Of a DNA stretch of 64,000 nt, positions 36,406 through 46,909 are shown piece after piece. The translations under genes were made by a program, and so were the position numbers. Source of the stretch: Cylindrodendrum hubeiense (taxonomy: Eukaryota; Ascomycota; Sordariomycetes; Hypocreales; Nectriaceae); contig JAANBB010000093.1 of the NCBI GenBank assembly GCA_014621425.1, positions 46,982 to 110,981 on the forward strand. The letters are read 5' to 3'. The first letter of the stretch is position 1, and every line of letters begins with the position of its first letter. The notes beneath the pieces are model-generated. The model saw only the letters and a program-made list of their open reading frames with translations, was not told the DNA's origin and ran no database searches.

Positions 36406-37330
36406 ATGCCTAGCAACGACGGTGCCGCCAGCGGCCAGGCCGTTGCCGACAACTACCCCAGCACCATGCCCCAGGCTGGCCACAACTGGCAAATTACCCT
36501 GAGCGGCAAGGTCATTGCTAGTGAGTCTTGACACCTGGAAGCTCAATTGGCCTGCGATGGTCTCAATAGCATGAAGCTAACCAGTTCTCCCACAAACAGT
36601 CACTGGCGCCAATCAGGGCATCGGCCTGGGCCTCGCTGAGGTCGCCCTCCACAACGGTGCCGCCACCGTCTACTCCCTCGACATCTCGGCGCCCGGCGAG
36701 GACTTCGCCGGTATCCTCAAGCAGTTCCCCGGCCGGCTCGAGTACATCCAGACCGACGTCACCAACGAGGAGTCGGTGGCCAACGCCCTCGACAAGATCC
36801 TCGCCGACAAGGGCCGCTTCGACGGCATGATCGCCAACGCCGGCGCCACCAAGCACCAGCCCGCGCTCGACTTCACCATGGAGCAGGTCGAGAACCTCTT
36901 CAAGCTCAACGTCTTCGGCGCGTGGAACTGCGCGACGGCCGCCGCCCGCGTCTTCATCAAGACCAAGACCAAGGGCAGCATCGTCTTCACCGCCAGCATG
37001 ACCAGCTACCGACCCAACCGCGCCGCTCCCTCGGCGCCCTACGGCGGCACCAAGGGCGCCGTGCGCAACATGACGCACACCCTGGCCATGGAGTGGGCTC
37101 AGTACGGCATCCGCGTCAACAGCATCAGCCCCGGCTTCGTCAAGACGGCCCTGACCTACTATGTCGAGACCAGCCCCGACTGGGACACCAAGATGAAGTA
37201 CTACGGCGGTATGCCCCGACTGGCCCTGCCCCAGGAGCTGGGCGGTGCCTACGTTTACCTGCTGAGCGATACTGCTACTTACACCACCGGTATCGATATC
37301 CCCATTGCCGGTATTGTGGGAGCTTGGTAA
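36406..37330 (+). CDS. Short-chain dehydrogenase/reductase, polyol/sorbose-reductase type
   Basis: NAD(P)-dependent classical SDR, 281 residues. Exons are 36406-36520 and 36600-37330. The nucleotide motif ITGANQGIGLGLAE begins at the splice junction (TGxxxGxG). An Asp follows at the end of the second strand (VYSLDISA), which usually favours NAD(H). The NAG motif is IANAGATKHQ, and the catalytic Ser and Tyr-X3-Lys are seen in TASMTS and YGGTKGAV. The SPGFVKTALT and C-terminal TTGIDIPIAGI segments resemble the L-sorbose reductase/arabinitol dehydrogenase branch. In context it would oxidise a polyol to a ketose, or run in reverse. It is the divergent partner of the MFS gene. Confidence 0.88.
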
Positions 37331-38137
37331 TCGAGGAGGACGGAAATACACCGGAATCATGTTATGACGAATGAAAACTGTATATGTGTCAAAGAAGCAT
37401 TAGGCATCGGTATTATAGACGAATGGTAAAATAATCCAAAATCATTCATCCTGTTCAAACTTTGCGCTCGCTTTCGTTTTAATCTTCCACTCAATCTTTG
37501 CATCAATAGCTCCCGATAAGTGACCACCGGGGAAAGACGCCACCTTCGTAAATGTACCCGCTAGTTGCCGGGAACATGGGGCTAGCAGGTTACGTACAAA
37601 CTAGATACGGACACCGGACATAACGCGGTCCTTGTACAGGATGGGGAATGTTTGATAAATTATGGAGCAATACGTTGGTTAATTTAGTTGGGTTGCGAGC
37701 GGAAATCCTGTTCCGGCAACCCCAGATTTCAATTGAAATTGGACAGCCTCGGATTGCATGCATACCCTCGTTTGAAAATCATGGTCTGGCCTTGGTACCT
37801 GAGTGGTCATACACAACAGGGCACTGTCGTCATGCGTGCAGGTTTAACCATTCCTACGGACAAAGTCCACGATAGCTCGTGCTACGTCTTCCCTTTGGTG
37901 TTACACAACCAAACGTCTACATAAGCTTCCGGAAAATCTCCGAAATCAAACAGGTCAGGGATATGGCTGGGGTTGCAAGGATTATGAATAATCCCCGGTG
38001 TCCAAGATGTCGGGTGCCATCTGTTGGTAGTAGGCCCCATGCAAGTTCAGGGATGACAGGGTTGGTCCGCACGAATGCTAACATTTTGAAGTATACGGTT
38101 TTCCCATTGACAGTTGTGAATCTATATCTATAATATC
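37331..38137. other. Convergent 3' spacer inside the cluster
   Basis: This 807-base AT-richer spacer separates the convergent SDR and aldolase genes. Both 3' ends must lie here. No coding sequence is recognised. Confidence 0.5.
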
Positions 38138-39058
38138 TTAAGCCTTCCCTGCTGAGCCACTCACATCGAGCTGCCACTCAACAAGCCTCCGGGTCTCCTC
38201 GATGGACTGCTCAAACGCACCCGTAACGGCCATGCCGGGCGCCTTGTCCTTGAGGAACACCAGGTAGTCGTCCAGCACCAGCTTGTTGACGTTGATCTTG
38301 GAGTTTCCCCCCTTGATGCAACGCTGCATGATGTCGTTGGGGAAGTCGTTGGTGCCATGCAGCACGATCCGCACCCGTCCGTCGACCTTGTTCTTGATCA
38401 TCTCCAGTCGCTCAAAGTCCAGCACGGGGCCTCGCTTGCCGTACTCGCCGTGGACGTTGCCGAACGCAGGCGCAAGGAAGTCGATGCCGGTGGCGATGAA
38501 GTCCTCGACCTGCTCCGCCGTCGTCAGCGCACCCTCGAGGTCGGCGGTATCAGCGATGCCGTCTTCGCCGCCCTCGATACGACCCGGCTCAGCCTCGGTG
38601 GTGATGCCGCGCGCGTGGCAGTAGGCGACCAGCTCCTTGGTCTTGGCCAGGTTCTCGTCCATCTCATAATGTGACATGTCGACCATAATGGAGTCGAAGG
38701 GCAGCTCGTCGGCCGCCTTGCGGATCATGTTCTCGTCCTGGGCGTGGTCGAGGTGGACGGCGATGGGCACCGAAGCGTTCTTGGCGGCCTGGGCAGCAGC
38801 GTGGATGAGCAGGCCATCGGTGGCCGTGATGGCCCAGGGGAACACCTGGATGATGAAGGGAGCTCGCTTGGCCTCTGCGGCTCGGACGAAGGCGATGACA
38901 TGCTCGATGTTGTACCTTGAGACGATTTCAATAAGCAAGAGAAGCTCTCGAGTCAGAGGGATCGGGTAAGCTCACGCAATGGCAGCAATAACTCCGTAGC
39001 CGCCCTCCTCGGCGGCCTTGAGGATCTGGTACGTCTTGTTCTGCTCCTTCCAACTCAT
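38138..39058 (-). CDS. Class II (zinc) ketose-bisphosphate aldolase family
   Basis: Metal-dependent aldolase of the fructose/tagatose-bisphosphate class II family (GatY/KbaY-like size), 286 residues. Exons are 39058-38976 and 38915-38138. Signature 1 is IAVHLDHA, with a Zn-ligand His and catalytic Asp; signature 2 is TEAEPGRIEGGEDG. Further metal-ligand histidines occur in FGNVHGEYG and IVLHGTND. GIDFLAPAFGN corresponds to the family's IDxLAxAxG phosphate-site segment. It is shorter than the glycolytic fungal Fba1 (about 360 residues), so it is a paralogue suited to another ketose phosphate. In context it would split a ketose phosphate to dihydroxyacetone phosphate plus an aldehyde, or act as an isomerase-like enzyme. 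The exact substrate is unknown. Confidence 0.88.
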
Positions 39059-39830
39059 GGTTGCGGTTCTGTGTGATGAGGGATTGGAGAAATCTGGAAA
39101 CGTGCGATTGCAGATTGAGCGGGCTCGTCAGTCCTGGAAGTTCTAGGTCCGGCTGGCTGGGGGAACGAGGCAATTGGTCCGGACAGCGTCTCCTCTTGCC
39201 GTCTTCGAAAACTCTGCGATACACGTGCCGAATGCAGAATGCAGAAACACCTTGACGCGGCTGCAGCAACTCGTTTTGATTGCATTGCGCGATTCATCGC
39301 AGAAGTCGACCGAGTCTCGCGTCGAGGATCCCGAGCTCCGCCCAACAAACGTCACGATGCATGTCGGCTACAGATTCCCCATATGGTCAATTGACTGACG
39401 CCTATTGACGCCTATTGACGCCAACTGACGGCCCGCCTCCGCACAAATGGGGCCCCAGTCTGCAGCCTCGTCTCGCGGCACAACGCACCCCCTGACACCA
39501 CTGACACCCTGCCGCAGAGAAGACCCCGTACTTTCGGACACTGCATGCTGCAAACTTGCGGAGAAAGCTTGGTCGAGCTCAAGCTTGTTGCGAGTCGGCA
39601 CCTCAGTCGCCCAACGTGGCTCCGAGACGGGCTCTGCCATCCTCGCATCGATGCGCATCCACACGGCCATTTATACAACCGGCCTCGGTGGAGTTGACAG
39701 TAGAATAGGACCCTCTTGCCAGTTCACATTTTGTTTCTCATTGTAATCAACACTCGTAACCAACGCTCGTGTCTTGCTTCTTTTTCCTCCTTCACACTTC
39801 ACACAGTAACCCCGGACACTATCATACAAG
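39059..39830. promoter_or_regulatory. Bidirectional promoter 2 of the cluster (aldolase / RpiB)
   Basis: A 772-base head-to-head region. It contains a helically phased TGACG array (39396-39430), the decamer GGGGCCCCAG near 39450 shared with promoter 1, and a CT-rich stretch before the rpiB start. The functions are inferred. Confidence 0.5.
39396..39430 (+). repeat. Ten-base phased TGACG array
   Basis: TGACG occurs at 39396, 39406, 39416 and 39426, exactly ten bases apart (unit TGACGCCTAT, third copy TGACGCCAAC, fourth truncated). One copy per DNA helical turn would place bound proteins on the same face. TGACG is the half-site of bZIP factors. It could equally be a neutral microsatellite. Confidence 0.7.
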
Positions 39831-40361
39831 ATGGGACTCCGAATTGCTCTCGGTGGCGATGACGCCGGCTTCGACTACAAGGCCTCCATCCTCAAGGACC
39901 TGAGCGCCGACCCCCGCGTCGAATCCACCGTCGACGTCGGTCCCAAGGCCTCTACCGACAAGACGGCTTACCCTCACTATGCCATCGCCGCTGCCGAGCT
40001 GGTCGCTCGCGGAGAGGCCGACCGCGCTATCCTCATCTGCGGCACGGGCCTCGGCGTCGCAATCAGCGCGAACAAGGTTCCTGGTGTCCGTGCCGTGACC
40101 GCGCATGACAGCTTCAGCGTTGAGCGCGCCATCAAAAGCAACAATGCCCAGGTCCTATGCCTAGGACAGCGCGTTATTGGCATCGAGTTGGCCAGGCGCC
40201 TGGTCAAGGAGTGGCTCGGATACGAGTTTGACGAGGTACGCACCCCGCCAATATTATTATAATTGTTGACGCTGACCTTTGTCCGAACATAGACCTCGGC
40301 TTCAGCGGAAAAGGTCCAAGTCATCACCGATTACGACACCAAGAACAGCATCTCCGCATAG
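39831..40361 (+). CDS. RpiB/LacAB-family sugar-phosphate isomerase
   Basis: Small isomerase of the RpiB/LacA/LacB family, 157 residues. Exons are 39831-40235 and 40293-40361. The catalytic-cysteine loop [20 protein letters not shown] is intact (about residues 70-89), as is the ring-opening-type histidine in [11 protein letters not shown]. The N-terminal motif is [10 protein letters not shown]; the family normally shows D-H-A-G there, so an Asp replaces the His. Relatives act on ribose-5-phosphate, allose-6-phosphate, galactose-6-phosphate and, in tetritol pathways, erythrulose-4-phosphate. Fungi normally use the unrelated RpiA/Rki1 for ribose-5-phosphate, so a peripheral role is likely. The gene is head-to-head with the aldolase and ends 95 bases from the convergent regulator gene. 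Confidence 0.9.
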
Positions 40362-40455
40362 ACAAGCCGTTGGCGAACGGGAATATTGACGACCGCGGCA
40401 AGATTAAATCAGTTGGTCGTGGCGGTTTTCCATTGACGCATCGAGACTCTCCGCG

Positions 40456-42951
40456 TCAAGCATTGTCGTCTTGGTCCACCCTGCGCCATTCTGCCAATAG
40501 GTCGTTGCGAATAGTCGACATTGGCCAACCAGTGCGGTTTTCGCAATTATTGACGAGGTTTATGATAGCGTTCCTTTGTGCGGGTTCTTGTACGCAAAGT
40601 CCAGCTGTAAAAGTTTAGCCTTAGATGGGGTGTTCTTTGCAACAAAAATATTAGAAGGGGTGTTGGACAAACCTCCATATAGACAATGAGCAGCTATAAT
40701 TTGACATCCTTCGTCCTGCAGCGCCATTGCAAGGCCGCAGATAGCCGTTACTGAGTCCGACAAGGTCCTCTATATTCTCAGTTAGCCCAGTTCTCGAAAC
40801 AGGAGTTCGCAGGTCATGGCTGACCTGGGTTTTGAGATAGTGACCAAATCCGGGCTCCGGGGGTCGATGTAACGTTATGAGTATCTTTGCAAAGTTATAT
40901 ACCATAGTAGCAACCGCAAAGCTTGGGGGGTGTATCCAAATGGGCTGGAACGGGCATTTCTCCGCATCCGCGTGGCCTTTTGGAGAAGGGAGGGGGCGGA
41001 ACCCTGGGCCTAGGTACAGTTTCCACGCCTCCAGCATGCCAAGAAGCTCTGAGCCAGCCGCTGCTCTTGCGCGCAGTACCTCCGGTTCGGAGGATATGGG
41101 GTCTCCAAAGGGGTTTGTGGCCCCCGATGCAGAGTAGTTGACAGCCTTGCTGAGGAGATACACCGCCCGATCTGCCAGCTCATGTTGCGTCATGTCGCCA
41201 CAGTCCTTGGTCGGAACCCAGAAACTGTGGCATTTCCGTTTCTCACGGAACGCGGCCCAAATGTCTTGCCGTAACCAGGCCCACCATACCGCTTGGGGAA
41301 GGCCCCCGTTTTCACCATCCACGTCTTGGCTACGTTGAATCCAGAACACACCCTTCAGATGACGTTGCCATCCAGACGTAGACTCGTCGAGCATTTCATA
41401 CGTGGAAATTATGATGGCCGTAGCAAGGATCTCCTCAGAATTGGTGTAGGTAGAAGAGGCCAAAGCAGTTTGAACGTAGTGAAGGGTCTCATAGTAGTAT
41501 TGGATGGCTTGGGCGTGAGTCGTAGTTGGTTCGACCACACTCAAAGATCCGTCGGTTGTTCTCTTGCTCATGGCATCATGGCGAGCTGCAAGAGCCAAGA
41601 TGGCCTTCATGAGACCCAGGTTGCGGAGCTACTCCTCATGTTAGCAAGGGTACGGTGAGATGTTTTGAAGTGGAGTGTGATGGTTGGTTCGGACGGGGTG
41701 ACGAGGTGCATCGAGGCGCAAGCCACACAAATAATAGAGCACCACCATAGTCCTAAGACTTCAAAAAAGGAAGGAAAGCAGCTGGATTACAAATAGCGAT
41801 ATATCGCAGAGGTCAGGGCATGATTTGGGGGATTGGGACAAATAACAGGGACGTTGTGGTTTGGAGGTAGTCTCATGTTTTTGTGCGACAACAATTGTCC
41901 ATACGAATAGCACAACATTTTCAGGAAGACAGGATACACTTACGGCCAATTGCGTTGCGTATGTTGAGAAGTGTCTTTCGGGGTCAAGTAGATCAAGCTG
42001 CAGAGTGATGAATGTTAGTCACGTAGGGACAACGCCACAATATACCAGCATAGCTTACCCATAGGGCTGCGTGCTCGACAAACTTGCGAAACAGGACAGC
42101 CTCATGGTCCAGGAGCACAATGTCTTGAAACTCCTGCCATTGGTAATCTGAGGAGGAGGCGCCTGTAACGGCAAGGTCCGACAGCCTCTGATACAGGCCG
42201 CCGCTGTTGACAGCGCCCTGGTGCTTGACACCGGACTCATGCGTGGGGCTCGGGGCCAAGGAGAAGGCGGCATCGGCCTGGGCAGCGTCCGAGGCCAAGA
42301 GGTCCAGCCACCGGGTGGATGCCCCGCCGGCGGTGAGCATATCGGAGGTGCCCGGGGAATATCCCACATAAGGCGACTCGGGAATGCGGGTCATGGCCCC
42401 GATAGTCGCGGAGGGCGAAGCCGCAACCTGGGCCGGTTGTGGGGCCGCTGCATAGGACACGGCAGCCAAAGGACTCCGGGTCTGAGGCGGTGGCGCAGGA
42501 ATAGGTGGGACGTTGGATCCATCGGGGGTGACGGTGACGGCGGGGAGGGAACGCTGGCGCAGGGTTGCCGTCGTCGAAGGTGCCACGAAGGATGCTGCGT
42601 TGGGATTTGGCCTGTCAGGCCCGTAGACGCATGTCTTACCTGCGAGGGTGCAAGATCCACAGACGGGGACTAGGTATAAGCAGTCAGCAGGATGGTTCAT
42701 TGCTTCAGTAGGGGTGCAGCTGTGGTAGCTTGCGGCTCCGTGCCTTGCTCGTCACACTTCTTGTGTCTCTGGCGACATGTCAGGCTATTGGCAGTCAGCA
42801 ACGGTCGCGTGCGGATCCTGCATTGAAGCATCTCATCTCACCATCCCGTCTTGGTCCTCAAGCCGCGGCTTCGGCTCTTCCGAGCCTTCTTCCTCGCCGG
42901 CGTCTTTGCATCGGGTTCGCTGCTCGCGTGGTCCCGGGCCGTGCTCATCAT
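40456..42951 (-). CDS. Zn(II)2Cys6 transcription factor of the sugar-type cluster
   Basis: Fungal binuclear zinc-cluster regulator, 621 residues in seven exons: 42951-42842, 42784-42744, 42669-42059, 41997-41944, 41628-40825, 40769-40673 and 40604-40456. The basic segment KKARKSRSRGLRTKTG leads into the zinc cluster CLTCRQRHKKCDEQ joined to VPVCGSCTLAGKTC, with six cysteines spaced 2-6-6-2-6. The linker is Ala/Pro-rich. The fungal-specific regulatory domain includes FSTYATQLALRNLGLMKAILALAARH. The last exon supplies the expected NLVNNCENRTGWPMS C-terminal block. The second intron uses a GC donor (CAAG|GCACGG); without it the third and fourth cysteines cannot be joined. A naive gene model would miss exons 1, 2 and 7. 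Divergent from the kinase gene, it probably controls the cluster. Confidence 0.88.
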
Positions 42952-43845
42952 CTGGTGATGTCTCGATTCTGTCTGCTCCAGTGTTTCCTGCCGACACCGC
43001 GAAACGGGGAGCGCCAATCCGGTCCAGGGCGCTTCTTGCTGCTGGGATGCGGCGCGTCTGCAGTGAAACCCACGATGGTGCTGGGCGAGACGGGGTCGGG
43101 AGGAGTGTCGAGAGGCGAGAAATCCAGTGCGCCTCGGGAACAGCGCCGCGTGTCGGGAACACTAGCATTTTCCCCAGTGCGCGCCCCCAGCATAAGCTAC
43201 TCTTCTTGTAGTCACTACCGGGTTGCAAGACGAAGCAAATGCTGACAAAATTCTCAACGACTTTTTAAAATTAGGGAAAAACTCTTCTTGCTATTGCAAT
43301 AGCATCTGTATCGCCCAATTAGCTCAGTATTGTCTCCGAGGCTTTGTCCGCCTTTCTGTAGTAACATATTTTCCACGTGTTGTTATTCTTCACTCGTCGG
43401 CTTGAATTAATTCCGAGCCCCTCAGGTTAGTAACAATTCTCTGCAGTAACTATTAGCGGCCTTGTTAGCATCGCGGTAAGGGGCAACCCGGCACAGTGAG
43501 AACACAGTGGCCCCGTGTCGAGGCTTTTCTTCACACGCCTCGTTACAAGGCGTCTGGCCCACTTCCACCGAGACCATCCCCGTGCCGCGGGCGACACCGG
43601 CTTTCACGATTCAACTCAACACTTCTCTGGAGCTTCCATCGCCGGCAGCCGGTTCCAATTGAAGCCACGGCGGCAGCTGGCAGCAGCATGGGGCTGGATC
43701 ATGGCCGTCCTCGCATCGACGTCGCGGTGTGAGCACGCTGAGACCCGCGCAAGGCCATCATATTAGAATACGGGCATGGTCCCTGACCCGGGCTGCCATT
43801 GACCATGCCACTCTGAACTCTTCGTGACCGGACTCCGTCGTAATC
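42952..43845. promoter_or_regulatory. Bidirectional promoter 3 of the cluster (regulator / kinase)
   Basis: This 894-base head-to-head region combines a GC-rich half next to the regulator with an AT-rich middle (about 43240-43440). CGG/CCG-containing words such as CCGGCAGCCGG near 43630 could be binding sites of the adjacent regulator. This is inference only. Confidence 0.45.
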
Positions 43846-45850
43846 ATGTCAGACAAGCACTACTTTCCCGAAACCGCTGCGAACCAACTCGTTCCCCGGG
43901 CGCTGCGAGCTCTCGTCCGCGGAACGCCCCAGCTGTCGCTGATCGATTCCGAGCGAGTAGTCTTCAACAACCAACATGACCCAGCTCGCGTAGCAGTCAT
44001 CAGTGGTGGAGGGTCTGGCCACGAGCCTGCGTGGGCGGGCTACGTTGGCGATGGAATGCTGTCGGGCGCTGCCTGTGGCGATATCTTTGCCAGCCCCAGC
44101 ACGAAGCAGGTCCTCGCAGCAATGGCCGCCACGCCCTCAGAAGTGGGCACTATCCTGATGATCACCAACTACACGGGCGACCGTCTTCACTTTGGCCTGG
44201 CCGCCGAGCGCGCAAGGGCGTCGGGGCTGTCTCCCAAGGTTGTTGTCTTGCCTGCAACAGACGATGTTTCCATCCCCAGAAGCAGGATCCGCGTGGGGCG
44301 CCGGGGTCTCGCGGGCCATGTTCTCAGTATGGGGAAATCTCCCCCAGTTTTTGCCCCATAGTAGGCTAATATGTTAAAAGCTCTCAAAACTGTGGGTGCC
44401 GCCGCACAAGCCAAGTACTCGTTTGAGCGCTGCGTCGATATCGGAAAAGCGGTTAACGATAGCCTGGTGACCATCGGCTCAGCCCTCGACCACTGCCACG
44501 TCCCAGGCCGGCAAGTCCATGAGACGATTGCTAAGGACGTTTGTGTCGTCGGCGCCGGTATTCACAACGAGCCTGTGGGTTTTTATTCATACACTCTGTT
44601 GTGAATTGTAACTGACTAAATCTCCATAAAAAGGGTGCCGAGCACATCTCACCATTCCCCTCTGTCGAGTCTCTCGTCGATCACTGTTTGAAGCGACTAT
44701 GTGATCCTAATGATAAAGAGCGAGCGTTTGTTTCCTTCGAAAACAAGGATGACCAGGTCATTCTTCTCATCAACAACTATGGTGGCCTGTCCAACCTCGA
44801 GCTTGGTGCCCTCGCTGATGAAGTCATCATCCAGCTGAGTAAGGAGCTGCCCTACACCTCGCCGCGATAGCACGAAACTGACAATCATTCCAGAGTCAAC
44901 TTGGAAGATCATCCCCGTCAAAATTTACTGCGGCACGTTTGAGACATCTCTCAACGGGCCTGGCTTCTGCATCTCTCTGAGCAACGTCACACAGGCCGCT
45001 CGACAAGCCAATGTCGAAATTCCTGAGCTCCTCGAGCTAATTAGTGCGCCAACAGCCGCTCCAGCTTGGCCTAACTCACCCCCTTCTCCTATCGATCTGT
45101 CGAAGCGCTCCGCTGTTCCCTCTACAGACGTTGATATGCAGCCTTCAATTGCCCCTGAGGCTGACATTAAGGGTCAGTATCTCTTGATTGATCATTTGAG
45201 ATTGAATCCCGCTCACAATTGACTTAGTTGATTCCGCGCTCCTAAGCGTCGTCCTCCGCCGCGGATGCGAAGCTGCAATTGCTGCCGAGCCCAAGCTAAC
45301 AGAATGGGACATGGTAATGGGTGACGGTGACTGTGGTGAGGCTGTCAAGGGTGTCAGCGAGGCCATCATCGCGCTCCTCGACGGCTCCCCTAGCATTGCC
45401 GCTGACGGATCTATCTTCACTGCCCTATTTGCCATCCTCCAGGCCGTCGACGATATGGGCGGTACCCTCGGTGCCATTCTCGGCATTCTACTCAGCGCCT
45501 TTGCTTCTGAGCTTCAGAAGGCTTCTTCTCGCGACGGCCTCTCCCCTTCCCTCTACTCCACTGCGCTGGCCGCTGCCTCCGAGTCTCTCAAGAACTACAC
45601 TGCGGCCCGAGAGGGTGACCGAACAGTCATGGATGTCCTGTTGCCATTTGCCGATGCTTTTTCCAGCTCAAATGACTTTTCAAATGCCGTCAAAGTCGCT
45701 GCTGACAAGGCTGAGGCGACGAGGTTCCTTAAACCGCGGTTTGGACGAGCGACGTACGTGGGAGAGGAAAAGGAGCAGGAACTACCAGACCCCGGAGCAT
45801 GGGCCTTGTTTGAGTTTGTGAAGGGCATGGAGAGCGGGCTGAAGCAATAA
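43846..45850 (+). CDS. Dihydroxyacetone kinase family (ATP-dependent, DhaK-DhaL fusion)
   Basis: ATP-dependent ketose kinase of the Dak family, 593 residues. Exons are 43846-44326, 44381-44574, 44634-44838, 44894-45172 and 45228-45850, all GT-AG with matching phases. The N-terminal DhaK domain has VISGGGSGHEPAWAGYVGDGML (about 50-71), ITNYTGDRLHFGLA, GRRGLAGHVL and GAGIHNEPG; the family binds the ketone covalently through a histidine of this domain. A linker rich in Pro/Ser/Ala joins the C-terminal DhaL domain, with the ATP/Mg motif MGDGDCGEAVKG and DDMGGTLGAILGI. Relatives phosphorylate dihydroxyacetone, glyceraldehyde, erythrulose or apulose. In context it probably phosphorylates the ketose made by the SDR, or the triose released by the aldolase. 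Confidence 0.92.
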
Positions 45851-46032
45851 AAGAAATAGAGTAAAAGAAATAGAGCCATAGGCTGCGGTTCATCTGTAAT
45901 ATCTTGGGCCTCGTGCATACAAGTATCATTTAAAAGCCCGCCTGTCTACAAACGCCCCGAAGAATGCCGAGTTCAGATCCATTGTTTCCTTAACTCCTCC
46001 GTGGGTTCTGTCATGTTGTTTTCGCTTGGTCA

Positions 46033-46909
46033 CTAGTTTGGGGCCTCGTGAATGCGTGATTGGGGAGGCAGCTCGTGTGTCTGCTCGTGGTATTGTATTT
46101 GCGGTACTGATTGGTAGTACTGTTGACCCGGCGACGTCACAATGGTGGTTGACAGACTTCCCGGTGTGCCTTCTTGCATCGGATGCTCAGGCGATAGTAG
46201 TTTTCCCCGGCCAGAACGATGTCGTCGGAGATATTTCCAGAGCAAGAAGCCCAACCCTGCTAGTACTGCTAACCCACCCAACGTTACTCCGACAGAAACG
46301 CCAATTAGGGCGCCTCTAGAAAGGCCCTCATCACCATCATCACCTGAGTCTGACATTTCAGTTGACGAGGTAGAGGCGCCGGTCTGACTCCCGCTTTTAG
46401 AGGCGGCTGATGTCTTCGTCGCTGAGGCGGACGTCGTGGTTGAGTCTGCCGGGTCCGTGATGTTGAAATAATGAGAAGTCACCTTCTCTGTCTCCCCGTT
46501 GGAGACATCTTCGAGCCGGAAGTAGTATACATTACTCAAGGTCTTATCGAAATCTGCCGAGAAGTCTTCTAGGGTAACTGTCCATTTGTATATTGTCTCG
46601 TATGTGCTGGCTGCAGTAGGTCATCCGGTTAGCCATCGTTGACAAGTCAACTCAGTCATGTTACTTACAAACAATCTTGGCCGACATCTCCTTCGGCAAA
46701 AGTTGATTTGCATCCTGCTGCAGTATAAGAATCCTGGCGTTGTCGAATTCCATCTCCCACTGTATGTTCAACTTCTCACCGATTTCATACTTTGGGTTGT
46801 CGTGGTAGTCCCGGTTCGGCCCGGGGCCGGGAGGCCGACGGAAGCGGGTCTCGGCGTGGACATGGACCGAGAGAAGGACGGACAGCGCGAGCCCAAGGGG
46901 AAAATACAT
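46033..46909 (-). CDS. Secreted single-pass membrane protein, Ser/Thr-rich
   Basis: Type I membrane protein of unknown function, 272 residues. Exons are 46909-46669 and 46610-46033. A signal peptide (MYFPLGLALSVLLSVHVHAE) precedes a beta-rich extracellular domain (ETRFRRPPGPGPNRDYHD to NVYYFRLED, about 20-160). A Ser/Thr/Ala-rich stalk follows, then one membrane helix (ALIGVSVGVTLGGLAVLAGLGFLLW), a basic stop-transfer KYLRRHRSGRGK and a Gln/Ser/Pro-rich cytoplasmic tail. The layout resembles fungal wall-sensor-like proteins but no WSC cysteines are present. The start at 46909 is preferred because it opens the signal peptide. The gene ends 182 bases from the kinase stop, convergent with it. 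Confidence 0.8.

Noticed and set aside
36563..37360. 265-codon minus-strand open frame
   Set aside because: Antisense shadow of the SDR dehydrogenase, low complexity (Gly/Val/Ala/Asp).
39396..39430. TGACG array as part of a mobile-element terminus
   Set aside because: No inverted repeat, target duplication or transposase is nearby; tandem duplication or regulatory sites are simpler.
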